Assembly (NCBI GenBank): GCA_029975055.1
Contig: JARKPU010000013.1
Coordinates: forward strand, 496,001 to 560,000
DNA: 64,000 nt
Reading direction: 5' to 3'
From: Anaerolinea sp.
GTDB taxonomy: Bacteria > Chloroflexota > Anaerolineae > Anaerolineales > Anaerolineaceae
Below are positions 43,467-54,299 of the stretch, piece by piece; positions within the stretch are counted from its first letter, which is position 1; each line of letters opens with the position of its first letter. Made by a program: the position numbers and the translations under genes. A model generated the notes under the pieces. It worked only from the letters and a program-made list of their open reading frames with translations, had not been told where the DNA came from and made no database searches.

Positions 43467-46203
43467 AGCTGGTTTTTTCCTTCACGTACCGCACCGCCTG
43501 GTCGAGTGCCTCCGCCAGCCGGCCAGGGTCGCGCCCGCCGGCCTGGGCCAGGTTGGGTTTTCCGCCGCCTCCGCCGCCGACCACCTGGGCCGCGCGCTTC
43601 ACAAGCTCACCGGCCTGCAGGCCGCGTTTTACCAGGTCATCCGTCACCGCGGCGATCAACAGCGGTTTACCCTCCACCACGCTGCCCACCAGCACCACCC
43701 CGCTCGGATATTTCTGGCGGAAGCGGTCGGTCATCAGGCGCAATGTGTCGGCGTCTGCCCCGCCAAGCTGCACCGCCAGGACCGGAACGCCATTCACCAA
43801 AGGAACATGCTCCAGGTGCGAGGTAAATTCCACCGCGGCCAGCTCCTGTTTGAGCGCGCCAAGCGCCTTGCGTGCCTGTGAAAGCTCATCCTGAAGGCTC
43901 TCGATCTTCTGCGGCACCTCATCAACCGAGCTGGCCAGCAGATGAGAGGCGCGGCGCAGGCTGCGCAGGCGTTTTTGCACCAGTTCGTAGGCCCCGCGCC
44001 CGGTGACGGCCTCGATTCTCCTCACGCCCGCTGCTGCGCTGCTCTCACTGGTGATCAGGAACAGCCCGATGTCTCCTGTTTCGTTCACGTGGGTTCCCCC
44101 GCACAACTCATACGAGAACGGCTCAGCCCCGCCGATCGTCACGGTACGCACCACCTCGCCGTACTTCTCCCCAAACAGCGCCATCGCGCCTTCGGAAATT
44201 GCTTCCTGCAGGCCCTTCACGCGCGTCTGCAGATGGTAATTCTCGAGGATCGCCCGGTTCACCCCGGCTTCCACCTGGTCAATTTGCTCTTGGGTCATCG
44301 CCTCAGGGTGGGTAAAGTCGAAGCGCAGCCGGTCCGGTGCCACCAGCGACCCGGCCTGCCGGGCATGGCTGCCCAGCACGGCATGCAGCTCGGCATGCAG
44401 CAGGTGCGTGGCTGTGTGGTTGCGCATAATGTCCTTGCGCCGCGGCGCATCGATCGCGGCGATGACGCGGTCCCCGACCTTTGGGGTGCCTTTCTTTACC
44501 AGGCCCACGTGCGTCACCACTCCCGCCGCAGGCCGGCGCATTTCCACAACGGTCACTTCCCAGCGCGGCTCCGAAGTGGAAACGATCGTGCCCGTGTCTG
44601 AGACCTGTCCGCCTGCCTCCACGTAGAAGCATGTCTTAGGAAGAATTATCTCAACCCTGTCGCCCGGCTGAGCATGTTGGACAGCCTCCCCATCCACAAC
44701 CATCGCAACCAGTTCTTCTTCCACCTCCACGCTGGAATATGGGTCGTACTTCACCCCGTCTTCCGCGAGTTTTCCCTGAGAGCGCAATTCCTCGGCCAGG
44801 CTGCGGTACACATCCACGTCTTCGCCGCCCAGCGGCCCGAACGCTTTGCCTGCGCCCGAAGCCAGCCGGTGTTCGTCCATCGCCGCGGAGAATCCTGCCT
44901 GGTCCACATCCAGTTCCTGTTCGCGGGCGATATCCCGCGTGATTTCGAAAGGCAACCCATGCGTGGCGTACAGGTCAAAGGCCAGTTTGCCATCCAATAC
45001 CTTCTTCCCGCTGCGCTTCAACTCGTCCATCAGCGCCTGGAGCTCTCCCACGCCCGCCTCGACGGTGCGCTGGAAGCGCACTTCTTCGCGAGTCAGGCTG
45101 TCGAGGATGGCAGCCTTGTTTTTGACCAGTTCAGGGTAAACCGCGCCGTAGTTATCAACCACAATCTCGGCGATCTTCGCCAGGAAAGGCTCGTTCAGGC
45201 CGATTTTGCTCCCGAAGCGCGCCGCCCGGCGGATGATCATCCGGCAGATGTAATTCCGCCCGGTATTCCCGGGCACCACCCCATCGGCGATCAAGAAAGC
45301 CGAGGCGCGCGCATGGTCGGCGATCACCCGGTAGGGGGTGAAGTTTTCTTCGCGCTGAGCATCGCTGTGGCCGGTCAGCTCCTGCACCTTTTGCAGCAGG
45401 GGCCAGAAAAGGTCGGTCCGGTAATTCGAATTGACCCCTTGCAGCAGCGTAACAATGCGCTCGAATCCCATACCGGTATCCACATGCCGCGCCGGCAGCG
45501 GTTCGAGGGTGTTGGGGCCAAGGCGGTTATATTGGATAAAAACCAGGTTCCAGATTTCCAGGTAGCGCCGGCAGTCTCCGTTTACCCGGCAGACATGCCC
45601 CGGCTGCCCCTGCCTGTTGCAATAACCCGGCCCAAAATCATAATGGATTTCGCTGCACGGCCCGCAAGGGCCGGTATCGGCCATTTCCCAGAAGTTATCT
45701 TTCCGCCCAAAGTATTGCACATGGTCGGCGATCATCCCCTCCTGCGCCAGCCAGGCCTCGCGCGCCTCATCGTCGGTTGGGATGTCGCCTTTGTCATCCT
45801 TGAACACGGTAGCATAAAGCCTTGTGCGGTCCAGTCCAAAGACTTCGGTGAGCAGTTCCCAGGCCCAGGCAATCGCTTCTTTCTTGTAATAATCGCCGAA
45901 CGACCAGGTGCCCAGCATTTCAAAGAACGTATGGTGCGAATCATCGCGGCCCACGTCATCCAGGTCGTTGTGCTTCCCGGCCACGCGCATGCACTTTTGG
46001 GAATTCACCGCGCGCTTATAAGGTCTGTGATCGGTTCCCAGGAACACATCTTTGAACTGCACCATGCCTGCGTTGGTGAAGAGGAGTGTAGCGTCTCCGC
46101 CAGGCACGAGCGATGAAGAAGGCACATAGGTGTGCCCCTTCTTCTGGATGAAAAAATCGATAAACGCCTGGCGGATTTCCGCACCTGTTTTCATTGTCTG
46201 CAT
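43465..46203 (-). CDS. alaS: Alanyl-tRNA synthetase
   Basis: Class II synthetase of 912 residues. Motifs: TNAGMVQFKDVFLG, RVAGKHNDLDDVGRDDSHHTFFEMLG and GMGFERI in the catalytic core; editing-domain zinc ligands in NHTATHLLHAEL and CGGTHVNETG; C-terminal DHHA1-like GGGGGGKPNLAQAGG. Start at 46203 with GAGGAG upstream. Separated from the upstream protease operon by a hairpin terminator. Confidence 0.97.
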   Translation of the reverse strand: MQTMKTGAEIRQAFIDFFIQKKGHTYVPSSSLVPGGDATLLFTNAGMVQFKDVFLGTDHRPYKRAVNSQKCMRVAGKHNDLDDVGRDDSHHTFFEMLGTWSFGDYYKKEAIAWAWELLTEVFGLDRTRLYATVFKDDKGDIPTDDEAREAWLAQEGMIADHVQYFGRKDNFWEMADTGPCGPCSEIHYDFGPGYCNRQGQPGHVCRVNGDCRRYLEIWNLVFIQYNRLGPNTLEPLPARHVDTGMGFERIVTLLQGVNSNYRTDLFWPLLQKVQELTGHSDAQREENFTPYRVIADHARASAFLIADGVVPGNTGRNYICRMIIRRAARFGSKIGLNEPFLAKIAEIVVDNYGAVYPELVKNKAAILDSLTREEVRFQRTVEAGVGELQALMDELKRSGKKVLDGKLAFDLYATHGLPFEITRDIAREQELDVDQAGFSAAMDEHRLASGAGKAFGPLGGEDVDVYRSLAEELRSQGKLAEDGVKYDPYSSVEVEEELVAMVVDGEAVQHAQPGDRVEIILPKTCFYVEAGGQVSDTGTIVSTSEPRWEVTVVEMRRPAAGVVTHVGLVKKGTPKVGDRVIAAIDAPRRKDIMRNHTATHLLHAELHAVLGSHARQAGSLVAPDRLRFDFTHPEAMTQEQIDQVEAGVNRAILENYHLQTRVKGLQEAISEGAMALFGEKYGEVVRTVTIGGAEPFSYELCGGTHVNETGDIGLFLITSESSAAAGVRRIEAVTGRGAYELVQKRLRSLRRASHLLASSVDEVPQKIESLQDELSQARKALGALKQELAAVEFTSHLEHVPLVNGVPVLAVQLGGADADTLRLMTDRFRQKYPSGVVLVGSVVEGKPLLIAAVTDDLVKRGLQAGELVKRAAQVVGGGGGGKPNLAQAGGRDPGRLAEALDQAVRYVKEKTS

Positions 46204-46294
46204 GGATTCTCACTCCTCGCTTGTCATGGCCTGAAAGTGCCTGAATTATACGCAACAAACAGGCAAATCGCAATGAAGCGCCACGCACAACGCA

Positions 46295-46323
46295 AACCCG
46301 CCGCAGCCAAGCCGCGGCGGGTT
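46295..46323 (-). terminator. Terminator of the TPR/C25 protease operon
   Basis: AACCCGCCGC (46295-46304) pairs with GCGGCGGGTT (46314-46323) over a nine-base loop, 22 bases after the protease stop. The tail on the minus strand is TTTGCGTTG, short in T. Confidence 0.6.
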
Positions 46324-46344
46324 GGTTTATTGACCCGTTGCTCT

Positions 46345-48957
46345 TTAGCGGGAAACAGCCAGCTTGATCACCCGCCCGTCTGCTGCCACCGTGGCCCGCG
46401 CGTAATGCCTGTGGATCGTCCGCGCAAACGGAACAGCCTTCGAGACGGTGACCACATAGCGCTTGCCCGGATCGGCTTCCTTCGTCCCGGCCTTCTTCGG
46501 AACAGCCTGCCCATCTTGCATACTGATGTGAATTTCCGCCGACTCGATCCCCGGCAGGTAAGAAGTCAGTTTCACCTTCACGTCTTCCAGCACCTTGAAG
46601 GAGAGCGGCGACTGCTCGCCAATCTCCACCGGTTTTTCGGCCACCACCTTGACGGCAGCATGTTTTCGCAACCTCAGGATGCTCTTGCCGCGTTTATGCT
46701 GGTTGTTCAATGTGGCCAGCGGGTCGCCATACAGCACGAAGGAAAGCAGCGTCTTCTGGTCTTCAGCGTCCAAAAAACCCTGGCGCTTGATCATCTCGCG
46801 CGCCATGTCGATCTTCGCCAGCATTAAAGCCTCGCCGGCAGTGCGCCCTGCCTTCATGTGCTGCCAGAAGTAATTTCCCAGCATATCGGCCGCCACCAGC
46901 GGAGTGCTCACTGCCCCATAGGCAATGCAGGTCGAACCGACCACTGCCAGCGTGCCCAGCGAAAGGAACTTCAATGACATGGCCGACTCACCGCATTTGT
47001 TCAAGATGTGCCCGCCATAACAGGCTTCGCTGAAAACGACCCGCGGGGCATGGCCGTTCTTCTTCAATTGTTTTGGCGAGAGCGCCACGGGGTAATCGGG
47101 CCCGTTGTAACTCTCCGATGGGTCGCGCTGCCCATACCACTCGGCCCCGTCTTCCAGGCCGTGCAGGTTGTAGTAGGCGATTTCAGGGGTGAGTAATTTA
47201 TCCACCGGGATACTCTTCGCTTCTTGCGGCGGCGAGACCAGGATATTGTTCGGACTGCCCACCGGGCGGAAAACCGCCGTCGAAGATCTCCGCCACACGG
47301 CTGCCGAATATCCCACGTTGGCCGAGAGTCGCGGCGATGAAAGCGCATCGATCAGCGCCCTGAGCAGCACCACGAACGGCCAGAACACACTCCCCTCAGA
47401 GACGGTCTTCAGCCGTTTCGAGCGGTTATGGTTCGCCGTGGTCGACCGGATTTGCTCGAGCAGCAGCCCGGCATCCGAACCGGCTTCGCCCGGCAGCCTC
47501 CCCACCGGCCATTCGGGTACAAAGTAATTCGAATCCAGCGTAGCGTATGGGTTGTCGGAGTGAATCTTCTCATCGTAATCGTCGGTCGGGTTCGGCAGCT
47601 CGTGGAAGGGCACCACCTGCGGGCCTCCGATGATCGTCAACATGCCGATCATCTCGCCCTTCTTCGCCAGAGCTTTATCGAGGTCGCCAAGCGAAAGTTT
47701 GAGCTTCCACGGGTCGTTGGCAGTGACCGGCTGTAAGCCCAGCCTGGCAGCGCACTCCTCCTGATCGGGGTAATAGATGACCACATCCCAGCCGGTGCGT
47801 TTGCGCACTGCTTCGGCCAGGCGCCGCAATTCCAGGTCGATCACACCGCGGGTTTGCGGGCCATATTGTTCGAGCAGCCCGTTCCAGGAACTGAAGATCA
47901 CATACGCCGGGTAACGCCCATCGGCCCGCCCAATGACCGGCTTTTTCAAGTGCTTGGCAAGTTTCTCGAACTCCGCCTCGATGGCCGTAAGCGCGCTCCT
48001 ATCGAGCGGAGGTTCCTGCGGCTCGGCAGGAGTCTCATTCGAGGCGGCTTCGGCGGCGGGCGGTTGCGGCGCAGGTTCGCTCGGGCCGGTTTCATCTCCG
48101 CCAGCGGCCCGGACAGGCTGCGTGGCGTCCAACCCGGCGCCAGGTTCACCCATAGGCAGCCAGGCGCCGCTCATGTGAACGGCCACCTCGGCCGGCACAG
48201 GGATATCGAATACAACCGCCATGTCTTCCAGCCAGATCGATTGGTAGGCATGGTCCTTGCCCCACATCCGCTGCGCCGCCTGCCCTGCCGAGTCGAGCGA
48301 GACGCACTGATGCAGCAGCTTCACCGCTTCGGGCTCGTTGCCAAGTTCCATCAGCGCTTCGACCTTGTATAACAGCACCGGCAGGTTGTTGGGGCAACGC
48401 TCATGGTAAAGGTCGGCGAGCTGGCAGACCGCCTGGGCATCTCCCTGCTTACTCACCAGCCGCAAATGCTCCAACATTGCCAGCGGATGCGGATTTTCGT
48501 GCCCCAGCTCTGCATGGATCAACTCTTGCGCCGGCTCGATCTCATTGGCTTCCAGGTTCTTCCGCGCTGCCAGAATCCCTTCCGACCAGCCTGGAGCCAC
48601 AAAACCGGCTGGAATATCAATCCCTAAGGCTTTCATTCCCCCAAGGGCCGCTGAGAACCTGGCTTCATCCTTCTGGTATGAAATGCGCGCCAGTGTTTCA
48701 TACGCCTCAAGGTATTCGGGGTCGGTTTCGATCAACTTCTCCAGCAGCTGTACCGCCTGGGCCTGTTTATCATCTCCGGCCAGCATCTCGGCATGGATGA
48801 GCGTCACTTCCAGGTCGCCCGGGTAGATCGCCAGCCAGGCAAGCGCCGCTTGCCGGCCAAAACGGTAAGCTTTGCACTCCAGCGCTGAATCCAGCAGGCG
48901 CAGGAACTTTTCGCGGTTGATTAGATTCTTTGGTTTCCTGGTAGTTTCGTCGTTCAT
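46345..48957 (-). CDS. TPR protein with C25/caspase-fold peptidase domain
   Basis: An 870-residue cytosolic protein without signal peptide. Residues 15-250 are helical TPR-like repeats; 270-318 is a Pro/Glu/Ala-rich linker; 335-755 resembles a clan CD cysteine peptidase of the gingipain (C25) type: WPVGRLPGE (483-491), the putative catalytic His599 in YYNLHG and Cys646 in VVFSEACYGGH, and the conserved FVLYGDPLA (740-748). A beta-rich domain ends the protein, as the Ig-like domain does in C25. Extracellular gingipains have signal peptides, so a cytosolic form fused to TPRs suggests regulated, specific cleavage. Its start overlaps the giant TPR gene (ATGA), so the two are translated together. 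Peptidase call by motif and layout; substrate unknown. Confidence 0.75.
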   Translation of the reverse strand: MNDETTRKPKNLINREKFLRLLDSALECKAYRFGRQAALAWLAIYPGDLEVTLIHAEMLAGDDKQAQAVQLLEKLIETDPEYLEAYETLARISYQKDEARFSAALGGMKALGIDIPAGFVAPGWSEGILAARKNLEANEIEPAQELIHAELGHENPHPLAMLEHLRLVSKQGDAQAVCQLADLYHERCPNNLPVLLYKVEALMELGNEPEAVKLLHQCVSLDSAGQAAQRMWGKDHAYQSIWLEDMAVVFDIPVPAEVAVHMSGAWLPMGEPGAGLDATQPVRAAGGDETGPSEPAPQPPAAEAASNETPAEPQEPPLDRSALTAIEAEFEKLAKHLKKPVIGRADGRYPAYVIFSSWNGLLEQYGPQTRGVIDLELRRLAEAVRKRTGWDVVIYYPDQEECAARLGLQPVTANDPWKLKLSLGDLDKALAKKGEMIGMLTIIGGPQVVPFHELPNPTDDYDEKIHSDNPYATLDSNYFVPEWPVGRLPGEAGSDAGLLLEQIRSTTANHNRSKRLKTVSEGSVFWPFVVLLRALIDALSSPRLSANVGYSAAVWRRSSTAVFRPVGSPNNILVSPPQEAKSIPVDKLLTPEIAYYNLHGLEDGAEWYGQRDPSESYNGPDYPVALSPKQLKKNGHAPRVVFSEACYGGHILNKCGESAMSLKFLSLGTLAVVGSTCIAYGAVSTPLVAADMLGNYFWQHMKAGRTAGEALMLAKIDMAREMIKRQGFLDAEDQKTLLSFVLYGDPLATLNNQHKRGKSILRLRKHAAVKVVAEKPVEIGEQSPLSFKVLEDVKVKLTSYLPGIESAEIHISMQDGQAVPKKAGTKEADPGKRYVVTVSKAVPFARTIHRHYARATVAADGRVIKLAVSR

Positions 48958-51900
48958 AAGGCTGTGTTTGCCTCCTGCGATTTATGGATCAGGTTGAGCG
49001 CCATCACCCCAACCAGTTGGCGGTGAATTTGCAGGTCATCTGGGGCATATTTGGCAGCCTGCTCGAGCATGGCTTCGGCTCCCGGGTAATCTTTGGTCTC
49101 CTTGAGAATTAATGCCGCCTGGAAGTAACCACGAGGGTCTCTGGGCGCAACGCGTGTGGCATGCATGAAGGTTTGCAGCGCCTGCTGGTGCTCGCGGCGG
49201 TCGATATAAGCCTGCCCAAGCTCCAGGTACGCCTCGATGTTATCCGGGCTCATATGGACGGCCTGGCTGAGCAAATGGACGGACTGGTCCAGCTGGCCGG
49301 CTTTGCGGGTCATCCGCCCCAGGGCGATTGCCAGATCCGGCTGGTTCGGCCGGAGTCGCAGCGAGCGGAACGCCGATCGTTCGGCCGCCTTCAAATCGCC
49401 CAGTTCTGCCTGAATGGTCGCATGCAATGCCAGGATTTCCGCATTCTCCGGATACGCTTCCACGAGCTGATTGGCCAGTTCGGCCGCAGCGCTTGCGCCG
49501 CTCATCTGATGGATCAGCCGGGCGCGCTCGAACAATAATGCCTGGTCGGGCTGCAAGGTGTCGATGGACTGCTCGATGACTTCCAGGCTCTCTACGAGCT
49601 TGCCTTGCTGGTTGAGCACCCGGCTCAGATTGACGATCGCGTTCACATCATCTGGGTCGCGCTTCAAGCTCTCGCGGGCATAAGTAAGCGCCTGCTCATT
49701 CATGCCTGCGCGCTGGCAAATCTGCGATGCCAGTGCCAGGCCCGCCGCCGAAGAGGCGTCGAGTTCGCTGGCCTGGATCGCGCTGGAAATCGCTTCTTCT
49801 GCCTGCCCAAGAGCATCTTGTGCCTGCGCCAGCCCCAGCCAGGCGGCCGGATTTTTGCCATCCAGCGCAATTGCCTTGCTAAGAGTCTCGGCGGCAAGGG
49901 CGTAATCACGTGCCTTGTAGAATGCTTCGCCGAGGCTCACCATGTAAGCCGCATTTGCCGGCTCGAGCGCCAACGCCGCCTGCCAGTGTTGAATTGCAGA
50001 CTGAGGATCATTCAACCGGTCATACAACCCCGCGGCCAACGCTTGCCAGCGCGCCTCGTCAGGCCAGATGGCAAGCGCCTGTTCGATCTTGTCGAGTGCG
50101 TATTCAACCTGCCCGGCCAGATTGGCCAGCTTAGCGCAGGCCGCCAGGTACACCGGGTGCTCCGGCGCCGAAGCCAGCAGGGTTTCGGCATCCGAAAGCC
50201 CGCAAGCCGGGTCGGAATCGCCCAGGGCCAGCGCTTTTTGCAGCGTCACCGGCGCCTCGGCATCGGACGTCTTCGCGGCCTCGATAGCTCCGGCAGGGTT
50301 TTTCAACATCCTCAGGCTTGCCATCACTGCCGCGGTATCCATGGCTGAACAGGTTGTCGCCGCCAAACTGCGCACCCCTTCGAGCGACGGGCCGACGGCC
50401 AGCTTTGCGCGGATCTGCCAGCGGGCGGCTTCATCAGGGTTGATCAACGGCTTGATAGTTCCAATTACCTCTTCGAACCGCTGGAGATAACTCTCTTGCT
50501 GGGCATCGATGCCAGGCGCATGGGCTTTGATTTCGAGATCTTCGCACAACCTCTGCGCTTCCGCGGCCTCGACAAGTGCCCGCGCCAGGAGGTAACTCGC
50601 GCGGTGCTCGGTGGAGAATTTGCTCAGGTAGGTATCGTACAGGCGGAAACTTTCAGCCCACAGGTAAACCTCGGCCGCTGCCTGGGCAGCCCACAGGGTA
50701 GGATCGCCAGGGTGTATCTGGTCGTTCTCAAACGCCGAAATGATCTCCGTCACCTCTGCGGCTGCCTGGCGGATCTCTCCCTTCCGCGCCAGCAAACGCG
50801 CCCCAAGAGTCCGCACCCAGGCTTCCTCGGGGGCAATTTCATGGCACACCGCATACAGGCCCTGCGCATCGTCGATGCGGCCGGCATCCAGCGCCAGGTG
50901 AGCGCTCAAGCAGGCCAGAGCCACACCATCGGCATCCATATCTGCGCGGTTCGCCGCTTCAAAAGGCAGCATCGCATAGCGCCCGGCTTTCTCGTCCTGC
51001 AACATCGCAAGAGCCAGGTCGGCTGCCAGGAAGCGAAGTTTGAAGTCCTCAGGAGAATACTCGAGCGCTTTTTCAGCCTGTTCAAGCGCGCTGGCCACGT
51101 TGCCGAGTTCGCGGTTCCAGCAAGCAGAGCGCTCATAAATACCCGGCAGCAGTTCGTTATCACACGTGTTGTCCATCTGCACCAGTTTTTGTGCGCGCTC
51201 AACCGCCAGGAGCGCTGCCTGGAACCGGTTCTGCCGCGCCAGAAGGTCAGCGTGGAACACGTGCATCCTGATGTCACGGCACTGGTCTGCTGCCCGCTGG
51301 ATGGTCTGGATGGCATCCTCCAACCGGTCGTTTTGCGAATAGACCGTCGCCAGGTCGTAGAGCAAGTCTGCGGGCGGCTGGTCCGAAAGCATCACGGCCT
51401 TCTCGAGGTTTTCGATTGCCGCAGCGGGGTCTTGCATACGCAGGTAGAGGTAGGCCGCCTGCCGCAGCACCTGCGGATCGGAACCATCCAGTTCAGGAAG
51501 TTTTCTGAGGGCATCCTGCGCGTCCTGGAGATGCCCGCTCTCGAGTTCCAATTGAGCGTAACGCACCCTGAGCTCTATATTCTCCGGGGTGAGGTCGATC
51601 GCGCAGCGCAGTGCTTCGGCGGCCCGGTCGGCGTTGCCCAGTTTGACCATCATCCTGGCAAACCAGTCGAGGTTCGCGCCATCATCGGGCTGCAACGCCA
51701 ATGCGCTTTCCGCTGCTTCGGCGGCGTCTTGATTCAGATCCGCTGAAAGGCAGGCCTCAGCCAGGTCTTGTTGCAAGGCCAGCATCTCAGGTTGCTTTTG
51801 AGCCGCTTCACGCAGCAGGATGATCCCCGGCTCCACCTGACCCATCGCCACCGCAGCCAGCCCGAAGCCATGCTGGATGCGCCATAGCAGGTTTTGTTCT

Positions 51901-54287
51901 TCGGCTTCGGGCAGCTCTACCAACTCCTGGAATTGTTGATAGGCATCTTGCGTCTTGCCTTGTTTGAAGAGCGCTTCTGCCAGGGTAATCCTGGTTTTCA
52001 GATCACCCGGAGTTAATTCCAGCGATTTGCGCAAGAAAACCTCGGCCTGGAAGTAACGAGAGCTTTCGTCCAATTTGGCCGAATGCACGCCGTCATCCAG
52101 GAGCAGGTTGGCATAGGTGGCGAGCCACTCCGGCTGAGCGCACTCGGCGCGGGCAGCCGCGTCCAGCGCTGGAATGGCCGCATCAATGTCGCCCAGCGAA
52201 AGCGCGATCTGAGCATATTCATAGGCCACCTCTGGCTGAGCGGCCCACTTCAGGCGCATCCCGTCGATCACCCGGCGAGCATCCGCCAGGAAGCCCAGCA
52301 GGTGCAGCGCCTTAGCAAGCCTGAATGCAATCTTACTGTTCCCCGGAGACAGCGCCGCTGCGCGTTTGAGATGCGGCAGGGCCTCTGCGTTCATCCCGCT
52401 GTTGATATACATCTCACCCAGCGAATAATGCACGGCCCCTGATTCCGGCGCCGCCAGAACAGCCGCGCGCAATGTATCGAGCGCGGTGCGTTCGTCGCCC
52501 ATCTTCTTCTGCTGGTCGGCCAGCGCCAGCCACCATTTTTCATCATCAGGTGAAATCAGCGTTGCCCGATTGAGGTGCAGAATGGCTTCTTCATCCCGCC
52601 CCTGCTTCGACCTGACCAGCCCCAACAGCCCGTGGACCTTCTCTTGATCAGGGGTCTCCGCAAGGATGGTTTCGCAAGTCTCGGCAGCCTCATCTACATG
52701 ACCTGCCTGTAAGGCCGTTTCTGCATAGGCAATGCGGTTATCCAGCGCCTGGTCGGGGTCCATTTCAAGGCAGGCTTTGCGGAAGTGAAATGCCTGCTGC
52801 CAGTCTTCGAGCTTTTCACACAAGCCCGCCAGCCGCTGGTAATGCTCCAGCGAAGCGGGGTGCATCCCGGCCGAAAAGAGCGCCAGTTCACGCGCACGTC
52901 CCAGGTTCCCCAGTTTTTCCTGGAGCGAACCTGCGATGTCCACCAGCTCCGGGTCTGCCGGAGTCGCTTCCAGAGCTGCTTCAGTATAGGCTGCGGCGTC
53001 TTCCGTTAGCTGGAGATCGTCTAACAATTTCGCTGTTGCGGCAGGGACAGGCGTGAAAACATATTCATCACCCGGCTGGAATCCATTGGAAGCGGTCGAT
53101 TCAGTCAGGCGAATTGCGGCTTCGTGACCAATCTCCTGCGCCAACGAAGTCTTTCCCTGCCGGAAGAGCACCTCTGCCCTGGAAAGCATCAGATGGGCAT
53201 CTTCGATGTTCGGCAGGCCGGCGAGTTTTTCCGCCTGAGGGAGCAGCCGTTTACTGATCACGGCCCCCGCGCGGCTCTGTAGACGCTTCCTGCCCCCATT
53301 GAAGCCGGAGAGGTCTTCCAGTATCTCCACCAGTTCATTCTCATCGGCCGTCCGGCCTGTAAGCTCGAGAGACTGGATTTTTAGCCCCGCCTGCCAGAGA
53401 TGGAGGGCGTCATGCGCTTCTTTCAGGGTGGCTTCAGCCTGGTTCGGGCTGCCGCTCAGCGCCTGGAATGCCGCCATTTGCTGCAACTGCAGCGCCCTGG
53501 CCGCCAGGTCGGCAGTGGAAAGGGCATCGATGTCGGCGTTCATGTTGAGTGCCTGGAAAGCCGGGTGTCCCGAAAGCAACAGACCGGCTGCCTTTTGCGT
53601 GAGCGCAGCCTGTTTTTTGACGTGCAGGCCTTTCAAGAAGCTCAACTGGAAGGTGACCGGCTGGTTACGCAGCAACTGGCAGGCCTTCGCGGCCTGCTCA
53701 TCTACGTCTCCAGTCTGGCAGAGGAAGATGTGAGTCGCCCATTCCATACCGGCAGTCTCGTTTTCCGGCGCGAGCAAGGCTTCCATCAATTCGACCGAAT
53801 CTGGAATGTAATCGGAAAGGCATGCCAGCGCCGTTTTCCATGTACGCGGAGAAATCGCCTTGACGCCGGAGGGTGACGTTAACAACTCGTCCGCGAGTCC
53901 CTTCCATGAACCCGTGTAGCGCCGCCGTTCGCGCAGCGCCAACCCGAGCAAGCCTGCATCGTTCAGGCTGGCAGGGCCTGCTCCGCGCCTGCGTGCATCC
54001 TCATAAGTGCGAACGGCGCGCTGGCGCAGCCCGGATTCGAGCGGCTGCATCGGTTCCAGCTTCAGGCGGGGTGCAATTCTCTCTTCATCCAGGCCGGCCA
54101 GCGCAAGCACGCCGGGTGTCCACGCGCGGATGTCGTCGCCACAGGCTACCAGAGCCTTGCGGGTGAAGCCCTCATCCATGAAGGCTGCCCAAACCAGAGC
54201 GTCCTGGCGCAGCGCCGCCAGGAGCCTTGCTGCCGTTTCACCGGCGAACAGCGTTCTCAGACCATCCAGAAGGTATTCGATCCCCAT
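48954..54287 (-). CDS. Giant tetratricopeptide-repeat protein
   Basis: A 1777-residue soluble protein, the largest gene of the window. From about residue 380 to the end it consists of degenerate 34-residue TPR units, for example GLVRSKQGRDEEAILHLNRA, SLGEMYINSGMNAEALPHLK and GLAQAQDALGQAEEAISSAI. The first 300 residues are helical but less repetitive and may form a distinct domain (LLDGLRTLFAGETAARLLAAL). No enzymatic motif, signal peptide or membrane segment is seen. It starts 12 bases after the small membrane protein gene and overlaps the protease gene by four bases. A scaffold or sensor for the neighbouring peptidase is the likely role; this is inference from the operon. Confidence 0.85.
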   Translation of the reverse strand: MGIEYLLDGLRTLFAGETAARLLAALRQDALVWAAFMDEGFTRKALVACGDDIRAWTPGVLALAGLDEERIAPRLKLEPMQPLESGLRQRAVRTYEDARRRGAGPASLNDAGLLGLALRERRRYTGSWKGLADELLTSPSGVKAISPRTWKTALACLSDYIPDSVELMEALLAPENETAGMEWATHIFLCQTGDVDEQAAKACQLLRNQPVTFQLSFLKGLHVKKQAALTQKAAGLLLSGHPAFQALNMNADIDALSTADLAARALQLQQMAAFQALSGSPNQAEATLKEAHDALHLWQAGLKIQSLELTGRTADENELVEILEDLSGFNGGRKRLQSRAGAVISKRLLPQAEKLAGLPNIEDAHLMLSRAEVLFRQGKTSLAQEIGHEAAIRLTESTASNGFQPGDEYVFTPVPAATAKLLDDLQLTEDAAAYTEAALEATPADPELVDIAGSLQEKLGNLGRARELALFSAGMHPASLEHYQRLAGLCEKLEDWQQAFHFRKACLEMDPDQALDNRIAYAETALQAGHVDEAAETCETILAETPDQEKVHGLLGLVRSKQGRDEEAILHLNRATLISPDDEKWWLALADQQKKMGDERTALDTLRAAVLAAPESGAVHYSLGEMYINSGMNAEALPHLKRAAALSPGNSKIAFRLAKALHLLGFLADARRVIDGMRLKWAAQPEVAYEYAQIALSLGDIDAAIPALDAAARAECAQPEWLATYANLLLDDGVHSAKLDESSRYFQAEVFLRKSLELTPGDLKTRITLAEALFKQGKTQDAYQQFQELVELPEAEEQNLLWRIQHGFGLAAVAMGQVEPGIILLREAAQKQPEMLALQQDLAEACLSADLNQDAAEAAESALALQPDDGANLDWFARMMVKLGNADRAAEALRCAIDLTPENIELRVRYAQLELESGHLQDAQDALRKLPELDGSDPQVLRQAAYLYLRMQDPAAAIENLEKAVMLSDQPPADLLYDLATVYSQNDRLEDAIQTIQRAADQCRDIRMHVFHADLLARQNRFQAALLAVERAQKLVQMDNTCDNELLPGIYERSACWNRELGNVASALEQAEKALEYSPEDFKLRFLAADLALAMLQDEKAGRYAMLPFEAANRADMDADGVALACLSAHLALDAGRIDDAQGLYAVCHEIAPEEAWVRTLGARLLARKGEIRQAAAEVTEIISAFENDQIHPGDPTLWAAQAAAEVYLWAESFRLYDTYLSKFSTEHRASYLLARALVEAAEAQRLCEDLEIKAHAPGIDAQQESYLQRFEEVIGTIKPLINPDEAARWQIRAKLAVGPSLEGVRSLAATTCSAMDTAAVMASLRMLKNPAGAIEAAKTSDAEAPVTLQKALALGDSDPACGLSDAETLLASAPEHPVYLAACAKLANLAGQVEYALDKIEQALAIWPDEARWQALAAGLYDRLNDPQSAIQHWQAALALEPANAAYMVSLGEAFYKARDYALAAETLSKAIALDGKNPAAWLGLAQAQDALGQAEEAISSAIQASELDASSAAGLALASQICQRAGMNEQALTYARESLKRDPDDVNAIVNLSRVLNQQGKLVESLEVIEQSIDTLQPDQALLFERARLIHQMSGASAAAELANQLVEAYPENAEILALHATIQAELGDLKAAERSAFRSLRLRPNQPDLAIALGRMTRKAGQLDQSVHLLSQAVHMSPDNIEAYLELGQAYIDRREHQQALQTFMHATRVAPRDPRGYFQAALILKETKDYPGAEAMLEQAAKYAPDDLQIHRQLVGVMALNLIHKSQEANTAL

Positions 54288-54299
54288 TCCGACCTCCCA

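Noticed and set aside
44674..46116. 480-codon open frame antisense to alaS
   Set aside because: Antisense to conserved synthetase motifs; no protein-like pattern.
46345..48957. Interpreting the TPR-protease as part of a type III-E CRISPR (TPR-CHAT) system
   Set aside because: No Cas7-11-like effector, cas1/cas2 or repeat array is in the window, and the catalytic domain looks more like C25 than CHAT.
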